The notes: generated by a model not told the origin, from the letters alone. Counted from the first letter of the stretch, positions 35,840-44,540 are shown. The stretch is DNA of 64,000 bases from Paenibacillus xerothermodurans (GCF_002220865.2 NZ_NHRJ02000007.1:120841-184840), one strand, 5' to 3'. Made by a program: numbers and translations.

Positions 35840-36310
35840 ATGCTGAGGTTACCCAGGACACGAAAAAATAAGAAAACACTGCTTTACGCACTGGTTGGAC
35901 TGTTATGTGCTCTGATGCTTTGCCTGTGGCTCATTCCCAATGTACGCGACGAGCAGATACGCGATGTGGTTGAACGCTTCTATCGGTATGAGCAGGCGGG
36001 CGATTTTGGCAGCTCCTGGGAGCTATTCGCCGACGAAATGAAGTTCAAGATCAAGAAAGAGACGTATATCCAAAGGCGGCCCCATGTATTCATGCAGGAT
36101 CTAGGGGCTAAATCTTTCGACTTTACCATTAATCGTCCGACGAAAGTATCTTCCTGGCGAATGTCCGAAAATAATGCCATGTTTAGCCGTGCCTACAAGA
36201 TGCAAGTTACACAGGTGTTCACGGGTATTTTTGGCACCTTCCGGCTCGTGCAGGACGTGTATGTAGTAGATGAAAACGACCATTGGCGTGTGCTATGGTC
36301 GTATCAATAG
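35840..36310 (+). CDS. Membrane-anchored NTF2-like hypothetical protein
   Basis: 156 residues with one N-terminal membrane helix after a basic stretch (LLYALVGLLCALMLCLWLI). The external domain (about 45-156) has the order of an NTF2-like fold: helices VVERFYRYEQAGDFGSSWELF, then strands ending VDENDHWRVLWSY. This is an anchored domain often seen beside cell-envelope genes. The ATG at 35840 has AAAGGAGG upstream. It is one of few plus-strand genes in the EPS locus and ends at a terminator. Function unknown. Confidence 0.75.
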   Translation: MLRLPRTRKNKKTLLYALVGLLCALMLCLWLIPNVRDEQIRDVVERFYRYEQAGDFGSSWELFADEMKFKIKKETYIQRRPHVFMQDLGAKSFDFTINRPTKVSSWRMSENNAMFSRAYKMQVTQVFTGIFGTFRLVQDVYVVDENDHWRVLWSYQ

Positions 36311-36342
36311 CCGGGGATTGTGCTCCCCGGCTTGCTTGTTTT
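36310..36342 (+). terminator. Intrinsic terminator after the NTF2-like gene
   Basis: Stem GCCGGGGA (36310-36317) with TCCCCGGC (36324-36331), then CTTGCTTGTTTT, overlapping the stop codon. Confidence 0.8.
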
Positions 36343-36387
36343 GTATGCCTGCGAAAAACCCGCGCTGCCCGGTCCATGCTGCCCCTC

Positions 36388-36858
36388 TTATGGTACCGAT
36401 ACACCTGGGCCGCCACCCGCTGCGGGTTGAGTTACCAATCGCGCGATCAATTGTTGCAGCAGCACTTTCTTCTCTTCAATCTGCGCGTCAAAATGAGCTT
36501 TCACATTGTCAACCGCCGCTTGTTCCCTCGCGGCCAGCAGCGCCGCCAATTCCTGTTTCGCTTGCTTAATGCGATTACGCAATTCTTCCTGGGCCTCGGC
36601 TGATGCTTCATCCAGATTAGACTTCAATTCTCCCTGCTGCGCGGCACCGTGCGTGTTCAACTCCCCGGTGATGTGCTCTTCCACCCCATTGTAAGCCTGC
36701 TGGAGATAGCCCTCCATCATCGCATTCACGCGCGCCTCGATCTCATCGAAGTGCTGGTCAATTTCTCCGTCTAACACGCCTTTCTGTGCATCAATCTGTC
36801 CTACGTACGCGTCTTTCGCTACCTCGATATCGGCAATCGTTGCGCCCTGCACGTCCAC
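36388..36858 (-). CDS. Coiled-coil protein, probably the second half of a gene split by an in-frame TAA
   Basis: About 156 residues, almost entirely predicted coiled coil with many E, Q and A (VAKDAYVGQIDAQKGVL, then EEHITGELNTHGAAQQ, RNRIKQAKQELAALLAAREQ), ending in a G/P-rich tail. The first possible start is a GTG at 36858 with no convincing ribosome site. The same frame is open 23 codons further upstream, up to the TAA (36928) that ends the preceding gene. So it may be the C-terminal part of one longer secreted coiled-coil protein of about 275 residues. The stop could be a mutation, read-through or error. Confidence 0.55.
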   Translation of the reverse strand: MDVQGATIADIEVAKDAYVGQIDAQKGVLDGEIDQHFDEIEARVNAMMEGYLQQAYNGVEEHITGELNTHGAAQQGELKSNLDEASAEAQEELRNRIKQAKQELAALLAAREQAAVDNVKAHFDAQIEEKKVLLQQLIARLVTQPAAGGGPGVSVP

Positions 36859-36927
36859 GCGGTCTTCGGTAATTTGGACTGTGGCCGCATTTTTTTGTCC
36901 CGCGATCTCATCCCAGACACTGCCGGC

Positions 36928-37149
36928 TTATTGGCGAACGTGCTCGTTTAGCGCTCTAACGATCTCGTCCTCCGACATTTTGCCCAACTTCTCAAACCAA
37001 GCTCTCAGCTGCTGCCCGGCATCCGTGCCCGCGAATATCGCTCCGGCGCCAAGCAGTATACTCAAGGCAAGTACTCCAGCCGCCGTTTTCGAGCGGAGTC
37101 GGCTTCTTTTCTTTACCCGTGGTGAGCGGCCCATCATTTCCATGTTCAT
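36928..37149 (-). CDS. Short secreted/anchored protein, probable first half of a split gene
   Basis: 73 residues. A basic start (MGRSPRVKKRSRLRSK) is followed by a signal-anchor helix (TAAGVLALSILLGAGAIFAG) and a short helical part DAGQQLRAWFEKLGKMSEDEIVRALNEHV. The ATG at 37149 follows GGGAGTG; the ATG at 37194 has no ribosome site. It ends at TAA and the frame then continues open into the coiled-coil protein 36388-36858. The promoter with a GATAC box lies at 37258-37286. Confidence 0.6.
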   Translation of the reverse strand: MNMEMMGRSPRVKKRSRLRSKTAAGVLALSILLGAGAIFAGTDAGQQLRAWFEKLGKMSEDEIVRALNEHVRQ

Positions 37150-37257
37150 ACAAACAGTCCACTCCCTTAGTAAAAATCGCTCCTCCATGCCCACTGCATG
37201 TCAACAGAATGCAGGGTACCTGCTGGCAATGGATGGATACCGCTTTTTACTAAGAGA

Positions 37258-37286
37258 ATATTATGCTACATATTGTATCTAGTCAA
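37258..37286 (-). promoter_or_regulatory. Promoter P4 with GATAC box in the spacer
   Basis: On the minus strand TTGACT (37286-37281) and TAATAT (37263-37258) are separated by exactly 17 bp, which read AGATACAATATGTAGCA: the GATAC-N5-GTATC palindrome with one mismatch. It drives the secreted coiled-coil gene(s) 37149-36388. Confidence 0.75.
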
Positions 37287-37435
37287 TAGGAACTATTAAA
37301 ATTTATCCCCTATGCAATTAGAACTATGCGCCGAGTGCGTATACCCAATTACAAATAACAGAACGGAAAAGAAAATACTCACAACGTTCTTGAGTGCAAT
37401 AAGCCATACGGCGCCTACTGCCCTCTTACGCTGCG

Positions 37436-37777
37436 CTATTGAGTACCGGGATTAGGTTGACGGACATGCGGCGGCAGCTGTTTTAAGTAATTTCTAACCA
37501 CCTCAACGCTGATGCCCGCGTCTTCAACTTCTCGAGCAAGCTGGATCCATTCCTTGTCCAAAACGAACGAAGGATAGCCGGCCACCTGACCTATAAGGGA
37601 GTGAATGTCCGCGTCAAGGACCGGGGCTATTTTTTTCAAGAATTCGATAGACGGGTTTGTTTGCATATTACGCTCTATGGAACTCAAATAAGACTTAGCC
37701 ACTCCCGCCCGGTTGGCCAATTCTGTCAGCGATAAACGCTTGTGCTGTCTTAATTTTTGAATGTACTCGCCAATCAC
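37436..37777 (-). CDS. SinR-like transcriptional regulator with Sin dimerisation domain
   Basis: About 113 residues. The N-terminal XRE helix-turn-helix (IGEYIQKLRQHKRLSLTELANRAGVAKSYLSSIERN) is followed by a C-terminal Sin domain (LDKEWIQLAREVEDAGISVEVVRNYLKQ), the hook by which SinR and SinI pair in Bacillus. SinR represses the eps matrix operon there. Here the gene lies inside the EPS locus, directly after a membrane protein gene on the same strand. The start is probably the GTG at 37777, with AAGGTG six bases upstream. Its target box is unknown; it is a second candidate reader of the GATAC boxes. Confidence 0.88.
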   Translation of the reverse strand: MIGEYIQKLRQHKRLSLTELANRAGVAKSYLSSIERNMQTNPSIEFLKKIAPVLDADIHSLIGQVAGYPSFVLDKEWIQLAREVEDAGISVEVVRNYLKQLPPHVRQPNPGTQ

Positions 37778-37800
37778 GACTCTCACCTTGTCTTTTACGA

Positions 37801-38757
37801 TTATTTTTTGTTTAGCTGCTGCTGTAATTGACCGATCGCCCTGGATTGGGCTTCGTTCTTGGCTGACTCGTACTCCTGCCGCCAGCTATCGGGACCGGAG
37901 TCATCCAGACCCGCCTGTGTCAGCTCGCTTTTGGCTTTCTGTATGATGGCGGATGCTTCACTTCTGCACCCTGCCTCTGCGTCGGCAATTCTTGTCAAAT
38001 ATTTGGACTGCAATTGCTTGAAAAAGTCCTCGTTCGCCGTGCCTCCTCCTGTTGCACCGGCAATTTCGCTGACAATCGCGTTGACCTCTCCTTGGCAGCG
38101 AGCCTTTAACGCTTGCATTTGGGCGAAATATTTACTTTCGATGCTTTTGAGGGACGGTGAAGTTTGGTCGGATGGGGGTGTCTCGCTAGGAGCAGGTGCT
38201 GTCGTGTGGGGAGGAGTGCGTGGAGTTTCCTTGCCGCTGTTCGGAGCAGCTGCGTCTGCGGAACCCTGAGTGGTCGCTTCGGCTGAGCTCTGAGAGGATG
38301 TTGGATCAGCCCCCTCAGCCGGTGCTGTGGTCGATGCCTGCGCAGGTTCCTTGGAACCGCGAGAGGCTTGCGCACTAGACCGGTTATCCTCAACCGCCTC
38401 CGCGGTTATGCTGCGGGCAGTTCCCGTGTTCTGCGGCAGAGCAGCGCCGCCATTTGGGCCGCCCTCCGCAGCATGGGGCTGTTGTGCGTTCACGTCCTGC
38501 TGGGCTGGTACCGATGGGGCACCGTGGGTGGACTGGGTCGGGCCATTCTCTGCCGAGGCATCTGCTGCATCTGACGGCTGCTTACGGTCGGGCTCCGCCA
38601 CAAGCTCGCGGTGCTGAGTTTCCTGTGTTTTACCGGTATCGGGTGGAGATTCCATCTGCCAATATGCGTAGCCGCCAACCGCTAAAGCAACGACCGACAA
38701 TCCGCTGAGCAAAAGCCATTTGAACCATGGCCGTGATCTGTTAAATTCTCTGTTCAA
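37801..38757 (-). CDS. Membrane-anchored protein with low-complexity linker and coiled-coil domain
   Basis: 318 residues. One membrane helix (WLLLSGLSVVALAVGGYAYWQM) is followed by a disordered stretch rich in A, S, T, P, Q, E (about 35-200). The C-terminal 110 residues are helical (SLKSIESKYFAQMQALKARC, later EAGCRSEASAIIQKAKSELTQAGLDDS, then RQEYESAKNEAQ) with two Cys. This domain resembles the end of the stalk protein 39737-40768. The start is TTG at 38757, overlapping the VanZ stop (TTGA). Probably outside the cell, associated with EPS assembly or matrix; the function is not known. Confidence 0.7.
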   Translation of the reverse strand: MNREFNRSRPWFKWLLLSGLSVVALAVGGYAYWQMESPPDTGKTQETQHRELVAEPDRKQPSDAADASAENGPTQSTHGAPSVPAQQDVNAQQPHAAEGGPNGGAALPQNTGTARSITAEAVEDNRSSAQASRGSKEPAQASTTAPAEGADPTSSQSSAEATTQGSADAAAPNSGKETPRTPPHTTAPAPSETPPSDQTSPSLKSIESKYFAQMQALKARCQGEVNAIVSEIAGATGGGTANEDFFKQLQSKYLTRIADAEAGCRSEASAIIQKAKSELTQAGLDDSGPDSWRQEYESAKNEAQSRAIGQLQQQLNKK

Positions 38758-39290
38758 GCTGTGTCACCACCTTTTCTCGTCCGGTGCCGCAACAAATAAA
38801 AAGTCATGATACCGAGTCCCGCTCCACAGGTATCCAGAATTACATCCGCAGCAAGCGGCGTCCGGTTAACGGTAAAGCTCTGATGATACTCGTCCAAAGC
38901 AGCATAAGAGCAGCTGAGCGTGAGCGCCAATGAGATTTGCAACGCCACGGGCACCGCGGCAAGCCTCGCCAGCAGCCGAAACAGAAATAGGCCCAGTACC
39001 ATATACTCAAACAAGTGGGCGGCTTTGCGCATGAAAAACTCTATTACTTCAGTGGCTCCCGCGCTGTCTACACTGATCTCTCTGCCAGCATATGTGAACT
39101 GTACTCCGGAAAGATGTTTTTCCAGCGCATACGTAGGCACGTTTCTTTTCAGCCAGGGCTTAAGGTCCTGCGTCTCATACGGCTGCGATGACATGTAGAA
39201 AATCACGCCCAGCCAAACAAGGAGCGGCAGCCAATGGGTCCAAAAGGCGTTGCCGCGCTTGCGCCGTCTTTTTCCTCTCAATGTGTCCAC
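38754..39290 (-). CDS. VanZ-family membrane protein
   Basis: 178 residues with about four membrane helices. VanZ signatures are visible: WLGVIFYMSSQPY near the N-terminus, KAAHLFEYMVLGLFLFRLL in the middle, then LALTLSCSYAALDEYHQSFTVNRTPLAADVILDTCGAGLG. VanZ-like proteins occur in envelope and polysaccharide loci; their molecular task is unsettled. The start is GTG at 39290, three bases after the cupin stop. Confidence 0.9.
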   Translation of the reverse strand: MDTLRGKRRRKRGNAFWTHWLPLLVWLGVIFYMSSQPYETQDLKPWLKRNVPTYALEKHLSGVQFTYAGREISVDSAGATEVIEFFMRKAAHLFEYMVLGLFLFRLLARLAAVPVALQISLALTLSCSYAALDEYHQSFTVNRTPLAADVILDTCGAGLGIMTFYLLRHRTRKGGDTA

Positions 39291-39293
39291 CGG

Positions 39294-39719
39294 CTAGACG
39301 GCAGAACGGCAATACTTCTCAATATCATCCCAATCGACAAATAACCTCACCGTGTCGTCCTCGCCAAGTTCCGTTCCCCTTTGTACCTCGATCCACTCCA
39401 TATCCGTGATTGCCCGCATGCTGTGAATCGACCCGGCGGGAATCTGCAGCAGATCCCCCTCCTGCACGAACAAAAACTCATTATTCAAAACAAACTCACC
39501 CTTACCAGACACGATCGTGCAATACTCGGCTCGGTTCGTATGCATATGGTAGCTTAAGCTGCTGCCGGCTTTCACACATATTTTCCGCGTCAGCACCTCT
39601 TGTCCTGTATCTGCTTGCGTATGATCGAGCACCCGGTAGTATCCCCAACGCCTGTGCTCGTACTTCGGCCTGTGCTCCTGCCCTGCTAGAACATCCTTGA
39701 TTTTGGGACTTGCGTTCAT
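39294..39719 (-). CDS. Cupin (type II phosphomannose isomerase-like)
   Basis: 141 residues of the cupin fold, with KYEHRRWGYYRVLDH at the front as in the mannose-6-phosphate isomerase/GDP-mannose pyrophosphorylase C-terminal domain. The metal-binding motif is SLSYHMHTNRAEYCTIVSGKGEF, and the second motif is LLQIPAGSIHSMRAITDMEWIEVQRG. It may isomerise a sugar phosphate for EPS precursors or be a non-catalytic sugar binder. The ATG at 39719 follows GGAGGGGG. Confidence 0.85.
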   Translation of the reverse strand: MNASPKIKDVLAGQEHRPKYEHRRWGYYRVLDHTQADTGQEVLTRKICVKAGSSLSYHMHTNRAEYCTIVSGKGEFVLNNEFLFVQEGDLLQIPAGSIHSMRAITDMEWIEVQRGTELGEDDTVRLFVDWDDIEKYCRSAV

Positions 39720-39736
39720 AACCAATCCCCCTCCAT

Positions 39737-40768
39737 TCACTGGCTGTTCTTCAAATTATCTATTTGCGTCTGCTTCTCATCTGCATACTGCTGTCTATAC
39801 TGGGCTACGATGCTTGTGTCATAACCATTATCTTTTAACCGAGATTCAAAAGAGCTTAATGTTGCTTCAAATTGACGGTCAGATTCGGCGAGCAGCTTGC
39901 GTCCTTCGTTTTTCAAGCGATCCTGCTCTTCCGTAGTTGGCGCGGCAAAATACTTGGCTGCCAGATCGAGGAATTGCGCTGCGTATTTGTTCCTCAGACT
40001 CTCCAATTGCGCATCGGCATCATTTTTCAGCGATTGGTAGGACGGTCTTGATTTGCCTCCGCCGCCTCCACCACCACCGCCGCTGCCGCCTGTGACAGGT
40101 GCTGTGTTTGGTGCGCTAGTGTTTGTGGTTTGTTCAGTATTGGTACCTGCTGGTGCGGCAGGCTGCCCCGATGTTGGCTGCTCACTCTCGTGCGGCTGCC
40201 CGGTCGTTATCGAAACAGTGTATGTCTCCGGATCCCATGCTATTGTCAATCCCAGCGACTCGGCAATAAATCTCATTGAGACAAAAAGCTTGTCATCATA
40301 GATGAATCCTTGCTGATCCGCGGCCGGCTCTTTCACAACATCACCGAACTGATAAATCATTTTCTCAAAATACACATCAATGGGCGTTGGCTGTAACCAT
40401 GCGGCATCGATCTTTTCCCGCCTGCCGTGCTTGACCTCGGACTTCTGCTTATAATCTTCTACGGCAGCCAATTCTTCCTGTTTGGGCTCTCCCACGGTCA
40501 CTTTATACGTGGCTCCATCCCATCCCACAGATTTATTCAAAATGTAGCTGACAAATCTAAGCGGCACGTACGTGGTACCGTTATAGATCAAGCCGGCCTC
40601 TCCGTCCGTCGGAGCGAACTCCTTCTCATTAACCATATAATGCAGCGGGACGAAGTACGCATCAATCGGCTTCGACTGCTGCATAGCCATAGAGGACACA
40701 GCCGGTAAAAGAAACGCTAGCAATAACGTGGAACATATGATCTTTCGGAGGCGCCTGGTAGTAGACAA
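39737..40768 (-). CDS. Secreted stalk-domain (copper amine oxidase N-like) protein with coiled-coil end
   Basis: 343 residues. A signal peptide (IICSTLLLAFLLPAVSSMAM) is followed by two copies of a copper-amine-oxidase N-terminal-like stalk domain (LIYNGTTYVPLRFVSYIL at about 58-75 and FIYDDKLFVSMRFIAESLGLTIAWD at about 150-175), common in Paenibacillus surface proteins. A T/P/N linker and a poly-Gly run come next, then about 100 helical residues (SLKNDADAQLESLRNKYAAQF, ESRLKDNGYDTSIVAQYRQQ). The last part is related to the end of the protein 37801-38757. The start is TTG at 40768, after GAGGGG. Confidence 0.8.
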   Translation of the reverse strand: MSTTRRLRKIICSTLLLAFLLPAVSSMAMQQSKPIDAYFVPLHYMVNEKEFAPTDGEAGLIYNGTTYVPLRFVSYILNKSVGWDGATYKVTVGEPKQEELAAVEDYKQKSEVKHGRREKIDAAWLQPTPIDVYFEKMIYQFGDVVKEPAADQQGFIYDDKLFVSMRFIAESLGLTIAWDPETYTVSITTGQPHESEQPTSGQPAAPAGTNTEQTTNTSAPNTAPVTGGSGGGGGGGGGKSRPSYQSLKNDADAQLESLRNKYAAQFLDLAAKYFAAPTTEEQDRLKNEGRKLLAESDRQFEATLSSFESRLKDNGYDTSIVAQYRQQYADEKQTQIDNLKNSQ

Positions 40769-40817
40769 GTTTATTTTCCCCTCTTCCTAATCACAAACAT
40801 AGTGATTTATTTGATTG

Positions 40818-41603
40818 CTATTGAGTGAACTCGATGACAAGCAGTTTATTATCCGTGTCTACTTCGATCTTCTGTTTAAATTGCAAGGAGCTAAATAAAT
40901 CATCAAGTGGAACATAATATTGATTCTTGTGTTTCACCACATTCGTCCCGCCTTCGTCGGTCAAGCCAATGAAAAATGATTCTTGGTCGGATGCGGGATT
41001 TTTGTACACTTCGTAGATGGTATGGTAGTCTCTGTCCACGTCGAGCTTTTTCTTAATAAATTCACTATAGGCTTGCCCTCTGAGCGCATCCAGCCTCTCC
41101 TCCGTGTGATTGATCGTATAGTTGCCGGATGCTATGGCTAGCAAGTAGTTGATTTTAGCTTCCTCCAGCTTCATGTACAGTTTGTTATCTTCTTTGCTCT
41201 GGATCAGCGCAGGTGATTGTACCGTTTGATACAGCCGCCCGCCGACTTTGAACACCGTGTTGAATCCAGCTAAATCGTTGTATTTGTCAGCGGCGGCTTC
41301 CTTGGCAGTCGCAGGTGCTGCAGGTGGTGCCGCTTTTTTGCTCGTAATTTCAACCACATTCGTTGTGACGTTCCATTTCACATCTGTGCCCGTCAGGCTG
41401 CCGATCGATTTCAGCGGAACGTACGTGTTCCCGTCGTAATTCAACACCGGCAGCTCGTTGTTCTTGTACTCCTTGCCGTCGACGGTGATTTTGTAACTGG
41501 CCAGGGATAGAATGTATTGTTTCGCTGTTGCCGCGAGTGTAGGTGAGGCAAGAGCTAAAAGAGGAGCCATTGCTATGGCTCCTCCGAGTAGGTATTTTTT
41601 CAT
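40818..41603 (-). CDS. Secreted stalk-domain protein
   Basis: 261 residues. The signal peptide is MKKYLLGGAIAMAPLLALASPTLAAT. One stalk domain (VDGKEYKNNELPVLNYDGNTYVPLKSIGSLTGTDVKW) sits at about 40-80, and a second stalk-like end (VVKHKNQYYVPLDDLFSSLQFKQKI) closes the chain at about 225-250. The middle part is not recognised. It shares the stalk fold with its downstream neighbour 39737-40768. The ATG at 41603 follows GGGAG. Presumably an extracellular structural or binding protein of the EPS locus. Confidence 0.78.
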   Translation of the reverse strand: MKKYLLGGAIAMAPLLALASPTLAATAKQYILSLASYKITVDGKEYKNNELPVLNYDGNTYVPLKSIGSLTGTDVKWNVTTNVVEITSKKAAPPAAPATAKEAAADKYNDLAGFNTVFKVGGRLYQTVQSPALIQSKEDNKLYMKLEEAKINYLLAIASGNYTINHTEERLDALRGQAYSEFIKKKLDVDRDYHTIYEVYKNPASDQESFFIGLTDEGGTNVVKHKNQYYVPLDDLFSSLQFKQKIEVDTDNKLLVIEFTQ

Positions 41604-41733
41604 TTTGGTTTGGCTCCCTGTATTGCAGTTTATAATTGAACGATTGTGGAAAATCTTGTGAGGCGTGACGGAGACGCCGCGTAGAACGAGTAGGGTGGCT
41701 TGTAAGCGGGATCATCGTAAGCAGCGCTGACTT

Positions 41734-42717
41734 CTACACCACGCTTAGATGTTGCTTATACCAATCTATGGTCTTCTCAAGGCCAGCATTAATATCGTAG
41801 TCTGGATTGTAATTAAGTAATTTCCGTGCCTTAGAGATATCCGCGAGTGAATGCGGTATATCACCCGCACGAGCGGGACCGTAAGTAGGAGGAATATTTT
41901 TCCCGAGCAGCATACACAACTGCTCATATAAATCATTCAGAGAGGTGCTACGACCGAATGCTATGTTAAAGCTCTCGCCATTTGCTTCATCGCCTGCCAC
42001 GCACGCCTTGAGATTAGCTTCAATTACATTCTCTATGTACGTAAAATCCCTGGTTTGGCTGCCGTCGCCATTGATAGTAGGGGAAATATCATTTAATAAA
42101 GCCTTAACAAAAACTGGTATTACCGCGGCGTAAGTGGAAAGCGGGTCCTGCCGTCTGCCAAATACATTAAAGTAGCGTAGTCCTACGGTTTTAAGTCCAT
42201 ACAATTCGTAAAAATTTCGTGCATACAATTCATTAACTAGTTTTGTAATAGCGTAGGGAGACAATGGCTTTCCGATTTTCCCTTCCACTTTTGGCAAGAC
42301 GGGTTCATCCCCATAGACAGAGGACGAAGATGCATACACGAACTTCTTCACCCCAGCTTCGACCGCTGCCTGCATCATATTAAGGGTGCCGTGAACGTTA
42401 TTTGTGTCGTAAACTAAGGGTATTTTAATGGAACGGGGAACCGAACCCCAGGCTGCCTGATGTAGTACGTAATCAATCCCTTCGCACGCTTTTTGGCAAG
42501 CGTCGTATTCTGCAATGGAATTTTCTATGAACTCAACATCATATTTTTCTTTAAGCTCAAGTATGTGCTCATACTTACCATTTGAAAGATCGTCAATAAT
42601 CCTAACTTTGTGCCCCATCTCAAGAATCGCCTCAGCCAAATTGGAGCCAATAAAACCGGCACCGCCACTAATTAAAAATGTTGTTCCTGATGGAAATGAA
42701 ATGTCTGTGTAGCCCAT
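41734..42717 (-). CDS. UDP-N-acetylglucosamine 4-epimerase-like (WbpP/TviC type)
   Basis: 327 residues of the extended SDR family. The NAD loop ISGGAGFIGSNLAEAIL is at about 13-30, and the active site is at ASSSSVYGDEPVLPK (Ser) with SPYAITKLVNE (Tyr-x3-Lys). It also has LRYFNVFGRRQDP, characteristic of WbpP/TviC/Gne epimerases that take N-acetyl sugars. Together with the TviB/WbpO-like dehydrogenase (47820-49100) it could supply UDP-GalNAc uronate. The ATG at 42717 follows GAGGAGG. Confidence 0.88.
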   Translation of the reverse strand: MGYTDISFPSGTTFLISGGAGFIGSNLAEAILEMGHKVRIIDDLSNGKYEHILELKEKYDVEFIENSIAEYDACQKACEGIDYVLHQAAWGSVPRSIKIPLVYDTNNVHGTLNMMQAAVEAGVKKFVYASSSSVYGDEPVLPKVEGKIGKPLSPYAITKLVNELYARNFYELYGLKTVGLRYFNVFGRRQDPLSTYAAVIPVFVKALLNDISPTINGDGSQTRDFTYIENVIEANLKACVAGDEANGESFNIAFGRSTSLNDLYEQLCMLLGKNIPPTYGPARAGDIPHSLADISKARKLLNYNPDYDINAGLEKTIDWYKQHLSVV

Positions 42718-42732
42718 ACGTTTGTGCCTCCT

Positions 42733-43893
42733 CTACTGGTATAAGACTGTGGGTGCTGACATGATGCCGAGAATAGCTTGAATGACTCTCGTTTGATCAT
42801 ATTCGGTTAAATTAGACCCAGAGGGTAAACAAAGACCTTGCGAAAAAAGTGTCTCAGATATACCGCTCCCGTGAGCATAATATCTTCTACCAGTGAACAA
42901 CGGCTGTAAATGCAGAGGTTTCCAAACTGGTCTAGCTTCAATATTTCTCTCTGCGAGCTTGGTGACTATCTCTGTCGCAGTGATTCCACACACGTCCGGA
43001 TCCACCGTCAGTGCGGTTAGCCATCTATTACATTTGCCAAGCTGATGTTCCGGCATAAAACTGACGCCTGCGATGTGCGACAATTCTGCGTAGTAGCGTT
43101 CGAAGATGTTACGACGAGCGGCTACGCGTGCATCTAACTCTTGTAATTGTGCTCTACCAACTCCCGCAAGAAGATTGCTCAAGCGATAATTGTATCCTAT
43201 CTCACTGTGCTGATAATGCAGCGCTTGGTCACGCGCTTGTGTTGACCAGAATCTCGCTTTGTCTAACGCGTCCAAGTCGTTGGAAACTAGCATCCCTCCG
43301 CCAGACGTGGTGATGATTTTGTTTCCATTAAAAGAAAATATCCCAAATTTACCCATTGATCCACTTTTCTTCCCCCGATAGCTTGCTCCTAAAGATTCCG
43401 CCGCGTCCTCTATCACGGGCACGCCATACCGGTCACAAATCTGCAAAATCGCATCATAGTCCGCGCTCTGCCCGTACAGATTTACAACCACAACCGCCTT
43501 GGGTAGCTGCCCCATCTTCATTGAGTCCAAAAAAGCTGCTTCCAAAGCCTCAGGCGACATATTCCATGAATGAGGTTCCGAGTCAATAAACACAGGCGCG
43601 GCCCCCAGATAGAGAATGGGATTAGCACTGGCAACAAAAGTTAATGAGGAACAAAAAACGGTGTCTCCAGCGGACACACCGAGTAAACGTAAAGCCAGAT
43701 GAATGGCGGATGTCCCTGAATGCAGGGCTACCGCTCCTCGTGATCCAACGTACTCTGACAGTTCGTTCTCGAATGCGTCTACGTTCGGCCCGACAGGGGC
43801 GATCCAGTTCGATTCAAACGCATCCTGAACAAACACTTGTTCTCGCCCACCCATATGCGGAGGTGATAAATATATTCTGGGTTCGTGAGTCAT
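42733..43893 (-). CDS. PLP-dependent sugar aminotransferase (DegT family, EpsN/PglE-like)
   Basis: 386 residues. PLP-binding Lys192 lies in FSFNGNKIITTSGGGM, and the family blocks HSGTSAIHLALRLLGV, PVIEDAAESLGASYRG and GYNYRLSNLLAGVGRAQL are present. It probably aminates the 4-keto sugar made by the EpsC-like dehydratase (53288-55132), giving an UDP-4-amino sugar for the N,N-diacetylbacillosamine route, as with EpsN in Bacillus. The ATG at 43893 overlaps the stop of the acetyltransferase (ATGA). Confidence 0.9.
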   Translation of the reverse strand: MTHEPRIYLSPPHMGGREQVFVQDAFESNWIAPVGPNVDAFENELSEYVGSRGAVALHSGTSAIHLALRLLGVSAGDTVFCSSLTFVASANPILYLGAAPVFIDSEPHSWNMSPEALEAAFLDSMKMGQLPKAVVVVNLYGQSADYDAILQICDRYGVPVIEDAAESLGASYRGKKSGSMGKFGIFSFNGNKIITTSGGGMLVSNDLDALDKARFWSTQARDQALHYQHSEIGYNYRLSNLLAGVGRAQLQELDARVAARRNIFERYYAELSHIAGVSFMPEHQLGKCNRWLTALTVDPDVCGITATEIVTKLAERNIEARPVWKPLHLQPLFTGRRYYAHGSGISETLFSQGLCLPSGSNLTEYDQTRVIQAILGIMSAPTVLYQ

Positions 43894-44540
43894 ATCCAAC
43901 CATTCTTCCCTTCATCTCTTGAAATAGCTCTCCCGGGTATCCCAACCACAGTCGTGTTACTAGTGACGCTCCGTATCACCACTGTCCCTGCGCCCACAAT
44001 AACATTAGCGCCTATCTGCACTTGCTGAATAACAGATGCACCAATGCCTATCCATGTTAAATCGCCAACTCTTACGTTACCGGCGAGATGTGCTCCTGGA
44101 GAGATGTGTACACCTTTTCCGATAACCCCGTCGTGGTCCACACTAGCGCCCGTGTTTATGATACATCCTGCGCCGAGAACGGCACCCGCGTTCACGGCTG
44201 CCTTAGGGAGGATCACAGTTCCTTCCCCAAGCGCCGCGTAACGGCTTACACATGCGCTTGGGTGAATTACAGTGGCCAAACAGAAACCCATTTGTTTATA
44301 TGTTTCCATTAACTTCAATCTCAGCGCATTATCTCCTATCGCGACGATAACGTCCGGGTACTCTTGCAGATAATAATGTGCGTTCTCAAGTCTATCCAAC
44401 ACATCCCAGTCAAGTACGCGCTGGGGGCGAGGTTGTTTGTTGTCCAAAAATGCAATTGTGTCCCAGCGACCAGATTCTTTCGCACAGTCGGCCACGACCT
44501 TACCATGTCCGCCTGCGCCAATGATTAGTAGTTTGCTCAT
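43890..44540 (-). CDS. Sugar O/N-acetyltransferase (NeuD/PglD family, EpsM-like)
   Basis: 216 residues. The N-terminal Rossmann-like part [17 protein letters not shown] binds the nucleotide sugar; the C-terminal half is a left-handed beta helix of hexapeptide repeats ([52 protein letters not shown]) with the catalytic His in SVDHD. Likely acetylates the 4-amino sugar from the aminotransferase next door. It overlaps both neighbours by four bases. Confidence 0.9.
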   Translation of the reverse strand: MSKLLIIGAGGHGKVVADCAKESGRWDTIAFLDNKQPRPQRVLDWDVLDRLENAHYYLQEYPDVIVAIGDNALRLKLMETYKQMGFCLATVIHPSACVSRYAALGEGTVILPKAAVNAGAVLGAGCIINTGASVDHDGVIGKGVHISPGAHLAGNVRVGDLTWIGIGASVIQQVQIGANVIVGAGTVVIRSVTSNTTVVGIPGRAISRDEGKNGWI

